Of a stretch of 13,072 nt of DNA, positions 11,152-13,072 are shown piece after piece. Source of the stretch: Hungateiclostridiaceae bacterium UBA1305 (lineage in GTDB: Bacteria > Bacillota > Clostridia > Acetivibrionales > DTU013); the NCBI GenBank assembly GCA_002307275.1, contig DBTX01000086.1, positions 1 to 13,072 of the forward strand, given 5' to 3'. The notes under the pieces were generated by a model, which had not been told where the DNA came from, searched no databases, and worked only from the letters and a program-made list of their open reading frames with translations. Numbering within the stretch: position 1 is the stretch's first letter; every line of letters starts with the position of its first letter. A program made the position numbers and the translations under genes.

Positions 11152-13072
11152 TCAAGAGATCAAATTGCGTATTTCATTGCATCTGACCTCTTTTGCACGA
11201 CAACAGGCCTTTATATCCGGCAGTGTCCTTTCGAACCAGTCCATGTATTTATTCTCCGTCTCAATAATTAGCTCCTGCATTTCAGCTTTCATGGAAAGAG
11301 CATTTTCCGATTTGTATTTCCTCACTCCGGCAATAACATCCTTCAGCTTCTCTCCAAATTGGAGTATCTTCGGATGCATAGGCGAGCAGTTTACACAGTC
11401 AACGTTCAGCCCAGGCTGCATGGACGAGCAGTTGGCGTCATCAATGACCGGCCATGTTTCTGCAGCTGCTTCCCGGTCCCAGCAAAGATTGTGCAGTGAT
11501 ATGCAGCCTTCATGTCTTTTGAAAAAATCCTGGTAGATATACTCTGTAATGTGCGGAACATAGACCGCATAAAGCTTCAATATATTAAGCGTACAATAAT
11601 AAAGCGCTTTTTGTGCAGACCGGCGTTCGGCATACCCGTGTATTTCCGGCTGGTACAGGCGTTCTTTGACTATTTCAAGATAATAATCGCAAAAATCCTT
11701 CCAGAAGAATTCATCAATTTCATGCCTTGCCGCTCCAATCTCATATTGTTCAAGAAGCTTTGACGCACTGGATATGGTTTGCCTGCAGCGTGCCATGATC
11801 CATCTGTCAACAGGCATCAGTTCAACATCGGCTTCCATATCGATATCCTGCAAGTGTGAAATAGCAAATCCTGCAGCATTCCAGAGCTTCGTGACAAAGC
11901 GTTTGGGTATGCCAAGCTCATCGGCTGAAAAGAAGGTATCTGTTCCAAGCCTTGAATTAGCAGCCCAGTACCTGATAACATCAGCAGAATAATTTTCAAT
12001 GAGCACAGCCGGTGAAAACTCCGAGTTGTTCTTGGATTTGCTGATCTTCTCGCCCTTTTTCGCCAGTACGTATCCACAGATCATGATATCTTTCCAGGGA
12101 ATCTCCCCAGTATGGTAAAGGCTCCTGACTATCGTATAAAATGCCCAGGTGCGTATGATTTCGTGTGCCTGAGTCCTCATACTCATGGGTAATAGCTTGC
12201 CGGCGGCATCGTCATCTTCTCCCCATCCCGCGTTGATTTGCGGGGTTACGGAGGACGTCACCCAGGTATCAAAAACCGCACTTTCGGCAACAAACTCGCT
12301 GCTGCCGCATGAACATGCCTTCCCGGGCTTTGTTTCAAGCGGATTCACAGGTAAAGCTTCTTCCTCTGCAACGATTACTTCACCGCAGTTCCTGCAGTAC
12401 CACAGCGGAAACGGAACGCCGAAATAACGCTGCCGGGATATACACCAGTCCCATTTCAGGTTCTCAACCCATATTACATATCTGTTTTTCATATAAGCAG
12501 GGTACCAGTTGATTCTATCAGCTGCTTTCAGATAAAGCTCCTTGTTTGATAAAATATCGATGTACCATTGTTTTGAAGGAATGATCTCAATTTCCTTTCC
12601 GCAGCGTTCATGTACTGCTACCGTATGTGAAATGTTTTCTGTTTTAATAAGCAGTCCTTTTTCATTCAGCAGACTGATGATCTGCTTTCTTGCAGCAATG
12701 ACCTTCAAGCCGCCTATGAACGGTACATTCCCATCTATCATTCCATCCGGCAGGATAACCTTCCTGTACGGAAGGTTATGTTTTTCATACCATTGCACAT
12801 CCGTACTGTCGCCAAAAGTGGCGCACATAACAATACCCGTTCCTTTATCCAGGGCAACCTTATCATCTGACATAACAGGAATTTCGTAATCGTAAAGAGG
12901 AACCCGAACATTCTTTCCTATATATTGCCGATACCTTTTATCCTCCGGGTTTACGAAAAGGCAGACGCAACCATAAAGCAGCTCAGGCCGCGTTGTTGCA
13001 ACTACAAGTCCGGAGTCTGCTCCTGCTACCACTTCTGATCCTGCTCCTGCTTCTGCTCTTGCTTCTGCTCTT
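11152..13072 (-). CDS. valS: Valyl-tRNA synthetase, archaeal-like type 2 (N-terminus beyond window)
   Basis: This is the C-terminal 639 residues of a valine-tRNA ligase; the frame stays open at the right edge and the HIGH motif lies outside. It starts in the editing domain: VVATTRPELL, then GTGIVMCATFGDSTD, the archaeal/eukaryotic form instead of the bacterial GTGAVKITPAHD. Next come KWDWCISRQRYFGVPFPLWY, a zinc ribbon (CRNC and CSC), FDTWVTSS, RTQAHEIIRTWAFYT, and the ATP loop KISKS (12034-12048, in place of KMSKS). An anticodon-binding domain follows (VDRWIMAR, WKDFCDYYLEIVKERLY). There is no long C-terminal coiled-coil arm as in standard bacterial ValRS. Two low-complexity insertions are present, one at the window edge and one near the C-terminus. 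Cytoplasmic; charges tRNA-Val. Confidence 0.93.
   Translation of the reverse strand, partial: RAEARAEAGAGSEVVAGADSGLVVATTRPELLYGCVCLFVNPEDKRYRQYIGKNVRVPLYDYEIPVMSDDKVALDKGTGIVMCATFGDSTDVQWYEKHNLPYRKVILPDGMIDGNVPFIGGLKVIAARKQIISLLNEKGLLIKTENISHTVAVHERCGKEIEIIPSKQWYIDILSNKELYLKAADRINWYPAYMKNRYVIWVENLKWDWCISRQRYFGVPFPLWYCRNCGEVIVAEEEALPVNPLETKPGKACSCGSSEFVAESAVFDTWVTSSVTPQINAGWGEDDDAAGKLLPMSMRTQAHEIIRTWAFYTIVRSLYHTGEIPWKDIMICGYVLAKKGEKISKSKNNSEFSPAVLIENYSADVIRYWAANSRLGTDTFFSADELGIPKRFVTKLWNAAGFAISHLQDIDMEADVELMPVDRWIMARCRQTISSASKLLEQYEIGAARHEIDEFFWKDFCDYYLEIVKERLYQPEIHGYAERRSAQKALYYCTLNILKLYAVYVPHITEYIYQDFFKRHEGCISLHNLCWDREAAAETWPVIDDANCSSMQPGLNVDCVNCSPMHPKILQFGEKLKDVIAGVRKYKSENALSMKAEMQELIIETENKYMDWFERTLPDIKACCRAKEVRCNEIRNLIS
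11375..11433. repeat. Imperfect direct repeat inside valS (42-bp period)
   Basis: TGCATAGGCGAGCAGTT (11375-11391) and TGCATGGACGAGCAGTT (11417-11433) match at 15 of 17 bases and are exactly 42 bp apart. In the protein this gives the pair NCSSMQP and NCSPMHP in a loop before the C-terminal domain. It looks like an in-frame tandem duplication. Confidence 0.6.

Noticed and set aside
1..13072. CRISPR array, tRNA or rRNA genes, transposase, phage or toxin-antitoxin genes
   Set aside because: No repeat-spacer pattern, cloverleaf, rRNA signature or matching protein family was seen on either strand.

Overview
The window looks like a low-to-moderate GC, endospore-forming Firmicute of the Clostridia. 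The evidence is the sporulation block pdaA-like/yqfC/yqfD/phoH, a tandem DUF881 pair, a THF riboswitch in front of a FolT-type ECF transporter subunit, and strong GGAGG-type ribosome binding sites with several TTG/GTG starts. Almost everything is read leftward on the minus strand. Only a small CBM25-like gene is on the plus strand.

Layout from right to left, in the direction of transcription. (1) 13072-9334: the C-terminal two thirds of an archaeal-type (type 2) valyl-tRNA synthetase, cut by the window edge, then a YkgJ-type cysteine-cluster protein, a GarK/GlxK-type glycerate kinase and a four-Cys TSCPD protein. The last three are closely spaced and probably form an operon. The next reading frame (8965-9312) lacks a convincing start and looks like a C-terminal remnant of a larger gene. 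(2) 8964-8056: about 380 bp of control DNA, then folT. The control DNA holds a 10-bp tandem repeat, a 23-bp palindrome overlapping a good vegetative promoter, and a complete THF riboswitch with a likely Shine-Dalgarno-sequestering element. Together these form a self-contained folate-uptake unit. (3) 8055-7786: no gene. It holds weak or gene-end hairpins and a 65-bp palindromic dispersed-type repeat. (4) 7785-7462, plus strand: an orphan CBM25-like protein, divergent from (5) 7259-4767, a large nucleotidyltransferase / left-handed beta-helix / phosphohexomutase-like fusion whose mutase domain has lost its signature loops. (6) 4766-4488: a terminator, a promoter and a questionable 28-codon plus-strand ORF. 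(7) 4487-3070: two translationally coupled DUF881 proteins, ended by a long hairpin terminator. (8) 2870-1: a PdaA-like lipoprotein deacetylase, yqfC, yqfD and the start of phoH, closely packed and probably co-transcribed. An 18-bp perfect palindrome sits on the yqfC stop codon.

The genes fall into three themes: spore cortex and sporulation (pdaA-yqfC-yqfD-phoH), cell-envelope or sugar-nucleotide metabolism (fusion NTase, DUF881 pair, CBM25-like protein), and housekeeping (valS, glycerate kinase, folate uptake). I see no phage, CRISPR, toxin-antitoxin or defence cassette. The best material for a second look is the inactive-looking mutase domain, the CBM25-like protein without its tryptophans, the archaeal-type ValRS with low-complexity insertions, and the layered folT control region.
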